DNA of 64,000 bases, from contig JAVBNT010000020.1 in the NCBI GenBank assembly GCA_031551355.1, forward strand, positions 1 through 64,000, read 5' to 3'. The notes under the pieces were generated by a model. It saw nothing but the letters and a program-made list of their open reading frames with translations, made no database searches and was not told the origin of the DNA. The position numbers were made by a program, and so were the translations under genes. This DNA is from JAVBNT01 sp031551355 (GTDB taxonomy: Bacteria; Vulcanimicrobiota; CADAWZ01). This document shows, piece by piece, positions 16,154 through 25,894 of the stretch; position 1 is the first letter of the stretch; every line of letters begins with the position of its first letter.

Positions 16154-18007
16154 TTAGCTTTTGATATTTCTCTTAATAACTCCCTGAGGCGTTTGTATCT
16201 CAAGTTTCTCTACGTTTGTAACGTTAAATGTAGTTCCCGACTGAGGATTGTATCCTGGGGACTGATAGATAACATTTCCATTTTTACCGAATACTGCAAA
16301 GTTTTGATTGCCTGTTGCATCTATTTTCAATGTATCTTTGTTCATGGCATTTTTGAGTTTGCCGAAGATACCCTTACCGCTTTCCTGTCCGCCGTCAACA
16401 TTAATGTGGCCTCCGCCGGTTCCTACTTTGTAAGATATGCTGTCTCTGCCGGTGCCTGAATCAATGTTTACATCGTTATGGCCCTGTGTACCATCGACAC
16501 TTATGCTGTCTCTGCCGCTGCCGCCGTTTATGTTTATAACATTGTGGCCCTGTCCGCCGTTGACATTGATTTTGTCGTTTCCGCTGCCGCCGTCGACAAT
16601 TATTCTGTCATTTCCAAAACCGCCGTTGGCATTGATTCTGTCATTTCCGCTGCCGCCGTTTTGAATTATGGTATCGTTTCCGAATCCGCCGTTGGCATTG
16701 ATTCTGTCGCTGCCGCTGCCGCCGTTTTGAATTATGGTATCATTTCCAAAACTGCCGTTGGCATTGATTCTGTCGCTGCCCCAGCTGCCGTTTTGAACAA
16801 TGCGGTCGTTACCCATAGTGCCGTTTGCGTTAAGATTGTCTCTGAAAATAGTGCCGTTTTGGACTGTGTTTCTGCCGGGTAAACCAGGTATATTTGGGAA
16901 TGACGGGATATTTTCCATTCCTACCGTTTCAGGCATTGGATATCTGTACCCTCCCTGATTTTGTGGGAACTGAGGGAATCCCTGGAATCCGCCCATGCCG
17001 TAAGGGTTCATTCCGCCCATACCGAATCCGCCCATGCCGTAGGGGTTCATTCCGCCCATACCGAATCCGCCCATGCCGTAGGGGTTCATTCCGCCCATAC
17101 CGAATCCGCCCATGCCATATGGGTTCATTCCGCCCATACCGTATCCGCCCATGCCATATGGGTTCATTCCGCCCATACCGTATCCGCCCATGCCGTATGG
17201 ATTCATTCCGCCCATACCGAATCCGCCCATGCCGTAGGGGTTCATTCCGCCCATACCGAATCCGAAGTTGATATTCATGTCACCGATTTTATCTCTCTGG
17301 ATAAATTTGCCGCTTTTAGGGTCGATACCCATTATGCCCATTTCTTCAGCTGTTTTGAGTTCGCCTTCGTCAACTTTGCCGTTTCCGTTGGCATCGGTCC
17401 ATAGATTTGCTTTTTTGAGCTCTTCGGCGTCAAGTTTGCCGTCTTTATTGGTATCAAACAGATCAAGAGCTTTCTCCCAACCGTTTTTATATTTACCCTG
17501 TTCACCGTTGATACCGACTTCATTCATCATTTCACGGCCGCTGTTGATCTGGCCGTCGCCGTTGGCATCATAAACAAGCTGTGCGTCTTTTGTATTCCAT
17601 TCGAGAACTCTGTCAGCAATTCCGTCGCCATTCATATCGAAACTGATTGGGGTTTTGAGTGTTTCAACATTAAGCTTACCGTCACGGTTGGTATCAAGAT
17701 ATACAGGATCTCTTCTGCCGAGGTTGGTGGCGAGTGTTGTATCCCAGGCATCTCCCTGACTGTACTGATATAACGGCAATGTCATTGAACCGTTCATGCC
17801 CATATATCCGCCGAACCCGCCGCCGAATCCGCCGTATGGATTGAATCCACCGTAATTTCCACCGAATCCTCCATAGTTTCCGCCATAGAGCATTCCGCCC
17901 ATCATAGAATTCATGTTGCCGTAGCCAAAGCTCATGTTGCCGTAGCCATACATACCGTTCATTCCATAATTGACGCCAACTCCCATATTAAAGCCGACTT
18001 GAGTCAT
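16154..18007 (-). CDS. EF-hand protein with NPYGMGG repeats and beta-type repeats, paralog 3
   Basis: A 617-residue paralog of the two EF-hand proteins. It has the shared Gly-rich N-terminus (MTQVGFNMGVGVNYGMNG) and five Ca2+ loops (~90-235), then seven tandem 13-residue units FGMGGMNPYGMGG (~245-340). A ~50-residue Pro-rich linker is followed by repeats of the type GNDRINANGGFGNDTIIQNG (~390-540). These GGxGxD-like repeats recall beta-roll/RTX proteins but are not canonical nonapeptides. A final ~60-residue domain follows. No signal peptide is visible. TAGGAGGTC stands before the ATG. A calcium-dependent surface or matrix protein is a reasonable inference. Confidence 0.8.
   Translation of the reverse strand: MTQVGFNMGVGVNYGMNGMYGYGNMSFGYGNMNSMMGGMLYGGNYGGFGGNYGGFNPYGGFGGGFGGYMGMNGSMTLPLYQYSQGDAWDTTLATNLGRRDPVYLDTNRDGKLNVETLKTPISFDMNGDGIADRVLEWNTKDAQLVYDANGDGQINSGREMMNEVGINGEQGKYKNGWEKALDLFDTNKDGKLDAEELKKANLWTDANGNGKVDEGELKTAEEMGIMGIDPKSGKFIQRDKIGDMNINFGFGMGGMNPYGMGGFGMGGMNPYGMGGYGMGGMNPYGMGGYGMGGMNPYGMGGFGMGGMNPYGMGGFGMGGMNPYGMGGFGMGGMNPYGMGGFQGFPQFPQNQGGYRYPMPETVGMENIPSFPNIPGLPGRNTVQNGTIFRDNLNANGTMGNDRIVQNGSWGSDRINANGSFGNDTIIQNGGSGSDRINANGGFGNDTIIQNGGSGNDRINANGGFGNDRIIVDGGSGNDKINVNGGQGHNVININGGSGRDSISVDGTQGHNDVNIDSGTGRDSISYKVGTGGGHINVDGGQESGKGIFGKLKNAMNKDTLKIDATGNQNFAVFGKNGNVIYQSPGYNPQSGTTFNVTNVEKLEIQTPQGVIKRNIKS
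16990..17262. repeat. Seven tandem 39-bp coding repeats
   Basis: Each unit encodes 13 residues (FGMGGMNPYGMGG, Tyr replacing Phe in two units). Units are nearly identical at DNA level, indicating recent slippage or recombination. Confidence 0.85.
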
Positions 18008-18217
18008 TTTTTGAGACCTCCTACAAAATTATTTATTGATAAAAATGTAAAATAATATTATAACCCTATAGTTCCTTATCACGACAAGTTTAAAAAAGTA
18101 AAGTATGTTTTACTGTTTTTTAAATATTTATTTACTTAATTGATGGTTTTCGCCGATATAATGTATAATCCTTGTGTGAGGTGTTATTTTGTTTTTTATT
18201 CTGAGAGGTGTTTTTTT

Positions 18218-19480
18218 ATGATTTCTACTGTTTTTTTGAGACAAAGTCTGATTTTTGTTGTTTTGATCCTGAGCCTGTCTATTTCTTCACATGCTTCCGG
18301 TAACAGCCGTTATGTTCTTGAATGTCTTTTTCAGGTTTCTTCTACAATTGAAAAGGAATATTACCGTAGTATAGATGAAAGTGTTCTGTTTAACGGGGCT
18401 GTCCGGGAAATTTCCATTAAGAAAGGAATCAAATCCGTTGCAGTGATAAAAAATCGCGCTGATTTTGATAAATATTTTAATAATCTTTGCTCACTTTACC
18501 CCCATGATGTGTCTATTATGGGAGAAGCTGCTGTAAACGGCATGATTAAAAGTTTAAATGATCCTTATTCTATGTTTTTTGACACTGCTCAATGGGAATA
18601 CTACAGGCAGGTTTCTTCCGGCGGAAGTTTTGCCGGAATCGGAGTTGAGTTGGCGAAGAAGGACGGCAGGTTTATTATTGTTGCTCCCATTACCGGAGGT
18701 CCGGCCGAAAAAAGCGGATTGCGTCCGGGAGATGTAATTGTTTCGGTTGCGTCAAAAAATATTTCCAATATGGATGATGCCGATATTCTGGCACTTTTCG
18801 ACGGAAAACCTTTGACTGAGCTTGCTCTTGGTATCGAGCGGAATAAGAAGCCGATGACTTTCAGAATTCAAAGACAAATGTTGTCTTTGCCGCCGCCCAA
18901 AGCTTCGGTTTTGAAGTCCGGAAAATCTGTCGGGTATGTAAGAATTTATTATTTTGGCCCCAATACGGATATGGAGGTCCGTAAGTATTTGGATGTGTTT
19001 TCCGAGCGGGGAATAAAGCATCTCATCATAGATCTGAGAAATAATCCCGGAGGTGATTTTCAATCATCTCTGCGGCTGGCATCTTTTTTTACCGGTAAAA
19101 AAGTTCTGATCAAAATGGCTAAAAAGGGTGAAGGTCTTGCGGATGTTTACGGTCGCTCCGACGCTTTGTATCCATTTAGGGTTGCCATACTTATCAACGA
19201 AGGTTCTGCCAGTGCTTCCGAAGTTTTTGCCTGTGCGCTCAGGGATAATAACCTTGCTTCTCTTATCGGAACAAAATCTTTTGGGAAAGCGCTTATCCAG
19301 TCGGTATATTCGCTTCCCGGAAATGCCGGCTGCAAGCTTACGACGGCAAAATACTATACTCCGGGAGGAGAGGATATTCTTTATAAAGGTCTGAAGCCCG
19401 GTATAATTTCACTTACGTCATATCCTATGCCTGATGTATCCAAAGACGCCGTTGTGCTCAAGGCTTTGTCGGTGCTGTAA
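18218..19480 (+). CDS. S41-family C-terminal processing protease with PDZ domain
   Basis: A 420-residue exported protease of the CtpA/Prc family, which degrades or trims envelope proteins at their C-termini. After an N-terminal signal or anchor (LIFVVLILSLSISSHASG) comes a helical region. A PDZ domain (~135-215) includes GIGVEL and AEKSGLRPGDVIVSV. The protease core has the catalytic Ser in NEGSASASEVFA (~330) and the Lys 25 residues later in GTKSFGKAL. The start at 18218 follows GAGAGGTG by seven bases; the earlier in-frame start has no site. It is divergent from EF-hand gene 3. Confidence 0.9.
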   Translation: MISTVFLRQSLIFVVLILSLSISSHASGNSRYVLECLFQVSSTIEKEYYRSIDESVLFNGAVREISIKKGIKSVAVIKNRADFDKYFNNLCSLYPHDVSIMGEAAVNGMIKSLNDPYSMFFDTAQWEYYRQVSSGGSFAGIGVELAKKDGRFIIVAPITGGPAEKSGLRPGDVIVSVASKNISNMDDADILALFDGKPLTELALGIERNKKPMTFRIQRQMLSLPPPKASVLKSGKSVGYVRIYYFGPNTDMEVRKYLDVFSERGIKHLIIDLRNNPGGDFQSSLRLASFFTGKKVLIKMAKKGEGLADVYGRSDALYPFRVAILINEGSASASEVFACALRDNNLASLIGTKSFGKALIQSVYSLPGNAGCKLTTAKYYTPGGEDILYKGLKPGIISLTSYPMPDVSKDAVVLKALSVL

Positions 19481-19615
19481 AAAAATATGATTTTATGTTC
19501 GTAATAAATGGGCCGGTATTTTTGCGGCTTTTAGTCTGCAGGTGAGCACTGCAAAAAAGAAGAAAATTTAAACTTTAACGGTAGTAATATTCTTATTTTT
19601 AAGGAAATGGTATTT

Positions 19616-20911
19616 ATGATTGACAGATACGCCACTAATGAAATGTCGGATTTATGGAGTCTGGAAACAAAATATTCAAAATGGATGGAAGTGGAGCTGG
19701 CGGTATGTTATGCGTGGCATAAGACAGGTATGATTCCGGATGATGACTGGATAAGGATCAAGGAAAATATTTCTTTTGATTCTTTGAGAATTGAGGATCT
19801 GGAAAAAATTACCAGACATGATGTGGCGGCATTTGTTCAGAATCTTCAGGAAAATGTGCCTCAGTCCGGTCATTTTATACATTTTGGACTTACTTCGTCG
19901 GATATTCTTGATACTTCTCTTGCTATTTTAATGAGGGAATCTTTAAAAATACTTGATACACAGCTTCAGGAGCTGATGCGTATACTTGAGGATTATGCCG
20001 CCAGATTCCGCAATACGGTTGCGGTCGGCAGAACCCATGGCGTTCATGCCGAACCGACTTGCTTCGGTTTGAAATTTTTACTGTGGCTTGACGATTTTTC
20101 CGCTCATCAGGAAAGCCTGAAGTATATTATGCCGGATGTTTCTACAGGTAAAATTTCCGGAGCAATAGGGACTTATGCAACAGTCCCGCCAATTGTTGAA
20201 AAATATGCATTGGAAAGACTTAAACTTTCTTTGCCGGTGATTTCGACTCAAATTATTCAAAGAGAGCGCCATGCACGCTATGTTAATTTTCTTGCTATGC
20301 TGGGCGCTACTGTTGAAAAAGTCGCAGTTGAATTAAGGCATTTGCAGAGAACCGAGGTCAGGGAGGTTATGGAAGGTTTTGCGCGCGGTCAGAAAGGTTC
20401 TTCGGCTATGCCTCATAAGAAAAACCCGATCTCTGCCGAAAATTTATGCGGCCTTTCAAGAGTTTTGCGCGGTTACGCCATTACTTCCATGGAAAATGTG
20501 GCTCTTTGGCATGAGCGTGATTTAAGCCACTCTTCATCCGAAAGGATCATACTTCCGGATGCTTCAATACTGGCTCATTATATGCTCAGACGCCTTTGCG
20601 GACTTCTTGAGGGACTTGCTTTTTATGAAGACCGTATTTTTGACAATCTGCACCAGACGAGGGGGTTGCTGTTTTCTCAGCGTATACTGCTTGCTCTTAT
20701 CGAAAAAGGCTTTTCAAGGGATGAGGCTTACGGTATTGTTCAATCGGCAGCTCTTGATGTCTGGCAGAATGAGTCGCTGAATTTGTATGACGAGCTGATG
20801 GCAAAGGAGGAGGTTGCCGCTGTGTTCGGTGCGGATGAGTTTGAGAAATTGTTTGAGCCCGAATACTATCTTTCTGCGGTTGATGAAATTTACAGCCGTT
20901 TCGGATTATGA
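19616..20911 (+). CDS. purB: Adenylosuccinate lyase PurB
   Basis: Catalyses two steps of purine synthesis: SAICAR to AICAR plus fumarate, and adenylosuccinate to AMP plus fumarate. The 431-residue protein belongs to the fumarase/aspartase superfamily with landmarks GRTHGVHAEPT (catalytic His), TSSDILDTS and the signature loop GSSAMPHKKNPISAENL with the catalytic Ser. The ATG at 19616 lies ten bases after AAGGA; the ATG at 19607 is too close to it. It stands alone, with its own terminator. Confidence 0.96.
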   Translation: MIDRYATNEMSDLWSLETKYSKWMEVELAVCYAWHKTGMIPDDDWIRIKENISFDSLRIEDLEKITRHDVAAFVQNLQENVPQSGHFIHFGLTSSDILDTSLAILMRESLKILDTQLQELMRILEDYAARFRNTVAVGRTHGVHAEPTCFGLKFLLWLDDFSAHQESLKYIMPDVSTGKISGAIGTYATVPPIVEKYALERLKLSLPVISTQIIQRERHARYVNFLAMLGATVEKVAVELRHLQRTEVREVMEGFARGQKGSSAMPHKKNPISAENLCGLSRVLRGYAITSMENVALWHERDLSHSSSERIILPDASILAHYMLRRLCGLLEGLAFYEDRIFDNLHQTRGLLFSQRILLALIEKGFSRDEAYGIVQSAALDVWQNESLNLYDELMAKEEVAAVFGADEFEKLFEPEYYLSAVDEIYSRFGL

Positions 20912-20937
20912 GCTTCCTTTGATAGATATTTGTAAAT

Positions 20938-20975
20938 AAAGCTCCCGGTTCAGTGACTGTCACGCCGGGAGCTTT
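20938..20975 (+). terminator. Terminator after purB
   Basis: AAAGCTCCCGG / CCGGGAGCTTT stem, 26 bases beyond the stop. Confidence 0.85.
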
Positions 20976-21087
20976 AATGTTTTTTATCTGTTCTGAGTTG
21001 TTCAACGAAATCGTTCAAAACAAGGTCGGGCAACTGAGGGCGATGCGTGTGCGAAAGACTCAATCAGCCCGATGCATTACCGCAGAT

Positions 21088-22800
21088 TTATAATTTACTT
21101 TTCTGATATTCCACCTCATTTTTAAGTGACGCCAGGTCGCTGCGGGCTTCTCTTAGATAAGAAGCGTCTTTGCTGTTTACATACCGGTCCAGCTTGGTTT
21201 TTATACTGTTGATCTGATTTTTCCAGCTGTTTTTAAGCGTTGTATTGCTGTAATTGTAAAGTATGTTATCCCTGACCAGTTCCAGTTTGAATACGAGTAT
21301 GCTGCTGGCGTTCACCTTTTCGGAAACATCCTGTCCTGATGAGGAGGCGCTATTGGCGGCGTCGTTAAGCGTATAATAAGCGTCCCAAAGCTGGCTGTAG
21401 GCATTGCCGAGAATTGACTTGTCGTCTGTGGGTGAACCGCCGCTGCCGCCGGGATTAGGAATCTGTGCATCTGTAGTGATGAAGATTGAAGTATCATATA
21501 TATAATTGAAATTTATACCGGTAAATTCAGGTTTTATGGTATAGAATTTCATCATTCCGCCGTTTGCGGTTGCAGGTATTACAAAGCTGAGCTGATTTGC
21601 GGAGGTAGCTCTTGAATACGGTTGAATTGTAATCACGCCTGTAGTTCCTGATACGGAAACGAGATTCTTTTTTGTCATATTGAAATAATCTTCTTCAACA
21701 AGCGTATATTTTACACTGCTGTTGTTTATCGTCACCGTTGAGCCCGACATATTTGTTATTTCAACTTTCATTGTTACGGTGTCGCCCGGTTTATAGGTCA
21801 TTTTGTCGGTAACCGTTTTTACCATCATGGTCGCCGTTGAACTCTGAGTTTGGTTAATAATAAGGTTGTGCGGCGGGTTATTGCTGTATCCTTCCCTGGT
21901 GTATGTTATGGCGTTTCCGGCCTTGTCGGTTATGTCAACGGTATAGTTATAGCCGTTGGGAACATTTTCAATCCTGTAATTGCCGCCGGCGTCGGTGATT
22001 CCGTAATTACTGTAATTGACTCCGAATCCTTTAATGGTGACGATAAGATTGGATACCGATTTGTTGCCGGAATCTTTCACCGTTCCATAGAACGCGGCGG
22101 TATTGGTTGTAATTGTTACCTGCTGTTGTTTGACGACATTGCCGTTTACGGTCGCGGTTATCGTGCCGTTCATTCCTGTACTGCCGACATTGTAAATGCC
22201 GCCGTTCATTGAACCCATAGCCGGGTCGCTGAGACTCCATACGACATTTTCCTGAACGACGTTGCCGAACATATCGGTGAGCATAAGCGTTGTGCTGCTG
22301 CCGGCGGCAACAACCTGCAGATCCCTGTCATTGCTGTTCGAGGACATTACCCTGAGCATTGATATCTGCTCAATAGGTTTTACCGGCATAACCGGCTGAA
22401 TAAGCAGATTGTTAAGGAACTCAATAAGCAGGTTTATCCTCTGTGAGGCAAAGTATGTAGGATCAACCTTGAAATCGAAATAACCGCTGCCGTCCGTTGC
22501 CATTGACATCGGCGGTGTCGTCTGAAGTGTTACCATTGCCCCGGCTGCCGGAGTATACCCGCTGAGCTGGGTCGGCGAATATATCAGATTTGTTCCTGTG
22601 CTTTTTGCGGCGACATAATAGACATATCCTTTGGCTGACGAAACTGAAGTTCCCGTACCGCTTGTAGGACCGGAACCGGGATCAATTGACGGAGGGTTGT
22701 ATGATGAGCCGCCGCCTGATCCGCCGGAGCTGCAACCGCTGGCAAACAGGAAAATCGCTGCCATAAATGTAAATGCGAGAAATGCAAATAGCTTTTTCAT
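21088..22800 (-). CDS. Lipoprotein with carboxypeptidase-regulatory and Ig-like repeats
   Basis: A 570-residue predicted lipoprotein: signal MKKLFAFLAFTFMAAIFLF with lipobox ASGC (Cys ~23), then a Gly/Ser-rich linker. Beta-rich modules follow: a first CarboxypepD_reg-like stretch (AAGAMVTLQTTPPMSM, GYFDFKVD), an Ig-like region (VWSLSDPAMGSMNGGIYNV) and a second CarboxypepD_reg-like module (SNLIVTIKGFGV, GGNYRIENVPNGYNYTVDI). The C-terminal ~100 residues are helical. It is probably anchored at the outer surface, but its role is unknown. GGAGG lies ten bases before the ATG. Confidence 0.8.
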   Translation of the reverse strand: MKKLFAFLAFTFMAAIFLFASGCSSGGSGGGSSYNPPSIDPGSGPTSGTGTSVSSAKGYVYYVAAKSTGTNLIYSPTQLSGYTPAAGAMVTLQTTPPMSMATDGSGYFDFKVDPTYFASQRINLLIEFLNNLLIQPVMPVKPIEQISMLRVMSSNSNDRDLQVVAAGSSTTLMLTDMFGNVVQENVVWSLSDPAMGSMNGGIYNVGSTGMNGTITATVNGNVVKQQQVTITTNTAAFYGTVKDSGNKSVSNLIVTIKGFGVNYSNYGITDAGGNYRIENVPNGYNYTVDITDKAGNAITYTREGYSNNPPHNLIINQTQSSTATMMVKTVTDKMTYKPGDTVTMKVEITNMSGSTVTINNSSVKYTLVEEDYFNMTKKNLVSVSGTTGVITIQPYSRATSANQLSFVIPATANGGMMKFYTIKPEFTGINFNYIYDTSIFITTDAQIPNPGGSGGSPTDDKSILGNAYSQLWDAYYTLNDAANSASSSGQDVSEKVNASSILVFKLELVRDNILYNYSNTTLKNSWKNQINSIKTKLDRYVNSKDASYLREARSDLASLKNEVEYQKSKL

Positions 22801-22894
22801 TAAATAGATCCTCCATAAAAAAAGTTACTCTACTATTATACTATTACTGGCTGTATGTAATGATAGTCCAAATAGTTAAAAATATGTTAAATAA

Positions 22895-24007
22895 TTAAGC
22901 TTTTTTCTCTTTTTTTCCAAAAAACAGCGGAATCGTCAATACCAGTATTGCCAGTATAATTATTCCCGCCGCGACAAAATCGGCAGTTCTCGGCAGTTTG
23001 CCTCCAAAATGACCTACAATCAGGGACGCGCAAATGCCGGCAATGATACTTGAAGATCTGTTTACGGGTATGCAGAATGTATTTTCGCCTTTATCAAGCA
23101 ATACCAGGCCTCCAAAGGCTCCTGTTCCCGCAGAGCAGATGCCGACAATAAAAATCCAGAACCAGAAAGGATTGGCAAATACGGAAGTGAAGCCGTCGTG
23201 GATACCTTTTAAGAGGTGCTGCATCGAGGTAAGTGTTTCGGGAGAACCGGCAGGAGGGAACAGGGCGATTATTGCCAGCACCAGCACCAGCATAGGACTT
23301 GATGTGAGTTGTTCTTCGACGAAGTATTTTATATTGGCGTTTTCATCGGAAGATTTGGCTTGAGAACTCATGAAGTTTAAGCGTATAAAATAAGCAAGAA
23401 GATAAATGCCGACATTTATAAGGCAGATTGCGCACGTTTCAGGTCTCTGAAATATAGGCTCTCCTTTTTGTTCCATAAAAAACGGGATTAAAAGAGCTAG
23501 TACGCTCAAAACAAAAGCCACCCAGGAGAACCATCTGACCGTTCTTTTTCTCATAATATCAATGACCGGACCCAGGACAAGAAGTCCGCCTCTCATTAAA
23601 AGCATCACAAAAACAATTGAAACCCCCTCAAATGTGTAGGCAAGTGTCGTTGTTGCGATGATAAAAGTGCTGCAGCAACCTGACAGAAAGGTCCATTTTG
23701 TAGGAACAGGAATGCTTAAGCCGCCGATTTTTATATGGTGCGCATATTTCCACCATCTCATTATCGACAGAAAAGTAAAAGCACCGATAACTGCGGCGAT
23801 AGCTGAAATAGGCAGCATTTCCGATGAGCCGATTACCAAATCTTTTGTCATCCCCGGCATTTGACCTGATGTTAAAAGTTTGGTTAGTGCACTGTAAGGC
23901 ACATATGCGGCAAAGTAGCCGAATGCCCAGATCCAGATACCGTAATCTGCCATAAATTTTGTAAATCCGGTTAAGGCTTTTACGTTGTTTTCCTGAGGGG
24001 TGTCCAT
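22895..24007 (-). CDS. Polytopic membrane protein (EamA/DMT-like, tentative)
   Basis: A ~370-residue inner-membrane protein with about ten hydrophobic segments. A central hydrophilic stretch (SSQAKSSDENANIKYF) splits it into two halves of about five segments, a layout seen in drug/metabolite transporters. No signature residues identify a substrate. The ATG at 24007 is eight bases after GGAG; an upstream TTG is too close to it. It lies between the lipoprotein and the nicotinate phosphoribosyltransferase, which might hint at metabolite transport. Confidence 0.7.
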   Translation of the reverse strand: MDTPQENNVKALTGFTKFMADYGIWIWAFGYFAAYVPYSALTKLLTSGQMPGMTKDLVIGSSEMLPISAIAAVIGAFTFLSIMRWWKYAHHIKIGGLSIPVPTKWTFLSGCCSTFIIATTTLAYTFEGVSIVFVMLLMRGGLLVLGPVIDIMRKRTVRWFSWVAFVLSVLALLIPFFMEQKGEPIFQRPETCAICLINVGIYLLAYFIRLNFMSSQAKSSDENANIKYFVEEQLTSSPMLVLVLAIIALFPPAGSPETLTSMQHLLKGIHDGFTSVFANPFWFWIFIVGICSAGTGAFGGLVLLDKGENTFCIPVNRSSSIIAGICASLIVGHFGGKLPRTADFVAAGIIILAILVLTIPLFFGKKEKKA

Positions 24008-24080
24008 TGTCAATTTCTCCTTATAGATAATTTGTTGCTATATTGCAATTATACAGGTTAAGTTATATTTCCTTTCAGGC

Positions 24081-25835
24081 TTAATCTATCGTCGGTATTG
24101 GAGTTTCATCCTGCCACAGCCTGTGCAGATAATTGTAAAGTATATCACTTACCGATATTTTATAAGGTGTCGGATTAAGAGTTCTCAGATGATCCGGCCT
24201 TAATGATTTGAGCTGCTGTTTTGAATATTCTTTTATTTTGAAAAGTGATTCGGGAGGCATAACACGCTTGCCGTTCCATACGCAGTGATGGAGCTTTTCG
24301 ACTCTGTGAGGAATTACGTAGGCTCTTTTTGACGCCTGAAACGGGTGGCGGCACAGTATTCTCTGACCCGGCTGCGGGGCGGCTTCTTCTTCGAGCTGCA
24401 TAATGTCTATCAAAGGATAATCCCTTTCTCCGAATAACCGGTATGGGACTTTTGTTCCCGGTATGGTGATTTTAGACAGTTCTTGTGATATTTTTATTCT
24501 TGGCGACCGGTTGATGGAGACCAGTTTATATACTCCTCCAAGGGACGGCTGCCCGTTGCATGTTACAAGATGCGTGCCAATGCCGAAAACGTCTATTTCG
24601 TGGCCCTGCTGATTAAGTGACAGCAGGGTTGATTCGTCTATGTCGTTGCTGGCGACAATTTTCAGGATGGAAAAACCGTTTTTGAATTTAAGATCGGTTT
24701 TTTTGAAAATATCCCTTATTTTTTTTGAATAATATGAAAGATCACCGGAATCTATTCTTACGCCTACGGGTTTGAATCCCAGTTTGTGAAGTGCAAGGGC
24801 GGTGCATATAAAATTGGGGATCCCTGATTTCAGAATGTCGTAAGTGTCGACAAGAGCAAGGAAGTTGTCGGGAAATGATATAGCATAGGCAATGAAAGCT
24901 GCCAGTTCGCCGTCATTTGTGGAATTTGCGCCGATTTTATCCCTGTATGACAACACCATGTCCTTGAAATTATACTTTTCACCGTTGGGCATCGAGATGT
25001 CACTTACAGGCAGATCTTCAAGCGAACTGAACGACGACACAAATGAGTGGGCGTGGGTTCCGCTGACAGGCACTCCGAATAACTTTCCGGCAGCGACGTT
25101 GCTTGTTGAATCAAAGCCGCCGATAAAAGAATATCTTGAAGCTGACATTGCCCCGTCAGGTCCCTGTGCTCTTCGGACCCCAAATTCAAGCAAAGTTTTA
25201 TCTTCACCGGCTGCAAGTCTTAGTCTTGCAGCTTTGGTAGCCACCAGGCTTGAGTAATTTATTAAAGCCAGAAGCGGGGTCTCCAGCAGTTGTGCAATGG
25301 CTAGCGGGCCTTCAACTCTTAGAAGAGGCAATTTGGGAAATACGATTGATCCCTCACGGAATGCATTGATGTTTATTTCGCTGCAGTCAACCGATGCCAG
25401 CCATTTGAAAAAAGAGCTTCTGCAGTTTTTCATCGGCGGCGCAACGTCTATCGATTTGTCGGGATAGTTTACCGCATGCCATTCGGGAAGTGATGAGCCG
25501 TTAAACTCAAGCTGCTCATATTCACCGCCTTGCTCTCTTATGTACCCCTGGTTCAGCGCATATTCAAATTTTTCCTGAACTTCATTTTTTGAGACCTGAA
25601 TTCCGTCTTTAAGATATGAGATGTCTTCTTCACTGAATTTGAAATTGTTTACTAATCTTATTACTTCTTCGAGCCCCGCAAATATCGTAAACTCCCCTCC
25701 GAGAGGATTTTTTCTGAAGAAAAGGTCAAATACGGCATTTTTTTCGTGCTTCGAATTCTTCCAGTAGGCATAGGCCATCGTAAGCTGATATAAATCTGTA
25801 AGCATCGGGCTGACTAAATTGTTGATGGGATGCAT
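24081..25835 (-). CDS. pncB: Nicotinate phosphoribosyltransferase
   Basis: Forms nicotinate mononucleotide from nicotinate and PRPP in NAD salvage. Family landmarks: MLTDLYQLTMAYAYW at the start, AVFDLFFRKNPLGGEFTIFAG, the substrate-binding LEFGVRRAQGPDGA (~217-230), SFIGGFDSTSNVAAG and VRIDSGDLSYYSKKIR (~362-377), with a late DVFGIGTHLVTC. At 584 residues it is longer than the ~490 typical of the PncB2 type because of C-terminal and internal extensions. The ribosome site is weak. It is followed by the membrane gene with ~70 bases between. Confidence 0.92.
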   Translation of the reverse strand: MHPINNLVSPMLTDLYQLTMAYAYWKNSKHEKNAVFDLFFRKNPLGGEFTIFAGLEEVIRLVNNFKFSEEDISYLKDGIQVSKNEVQEKFEYALNQGYIREQGGEYEQLEFNGSSLPEWHAVNYPDKSIDVAPPMKNCRSSFFKWLASVDCSEININAFREGSIVFPKLPLLRVEGPLAIAQLLETPLLALINYSSLVATKAARLRLAAGEDKTLLEFGVRRAQGPDGAMSASRYSFIGGFDSTSNVAAGKLFGVPVSGTHAHSFVSSFSSLEDLPVSDISMPNGEKYNFKDMVLSYRDKIGANSTNDGELAAFIAYAISFPDNFLALVDTYDILKSGIPNFICTALALHKLGFKPVGVRIDSGDLSYYSKKIRDIFKKTDLKFKNGFSILKIVASNDIDESTLLSLNQQGHEIDVFGIGTHLVTCNGQPSLGGVYKLVSINRSPRIKISQELSKITIPGTKVPYRLFGERDYPLIDIMQLEEEAAPQPGQRILCRHPFQASKRAYVIPHRVEKLHHCVWNGKRVMPPESLFKIKEYSKQQLKSLRPDHLRTLNPTPYKISVSDILYNYLHRLWQDETPIPTID

Positions 25836-25894
25836 TTCGGGAGTGTTTTTCCTTTCCCAATCGGCGAGATTGTCGTCTTTTTTTGAATATCCGG

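Noticed and set aside
16437..16882. Canonical RTX toxin assignment for EF-hand paralog 3
   Set aside because: The repeats are GGxGxD-like but do not keep the nine-residue RTX register, and no type I secretion genes are nearby.
13574..17573. Many plus-strand frames rich in Ala, Val, Ser and Pro
   Set aside because: They are antisense shadows of the three EF-hand genes, whose biased composition keeps the opposite frames open. No ribosome sites or family matches.
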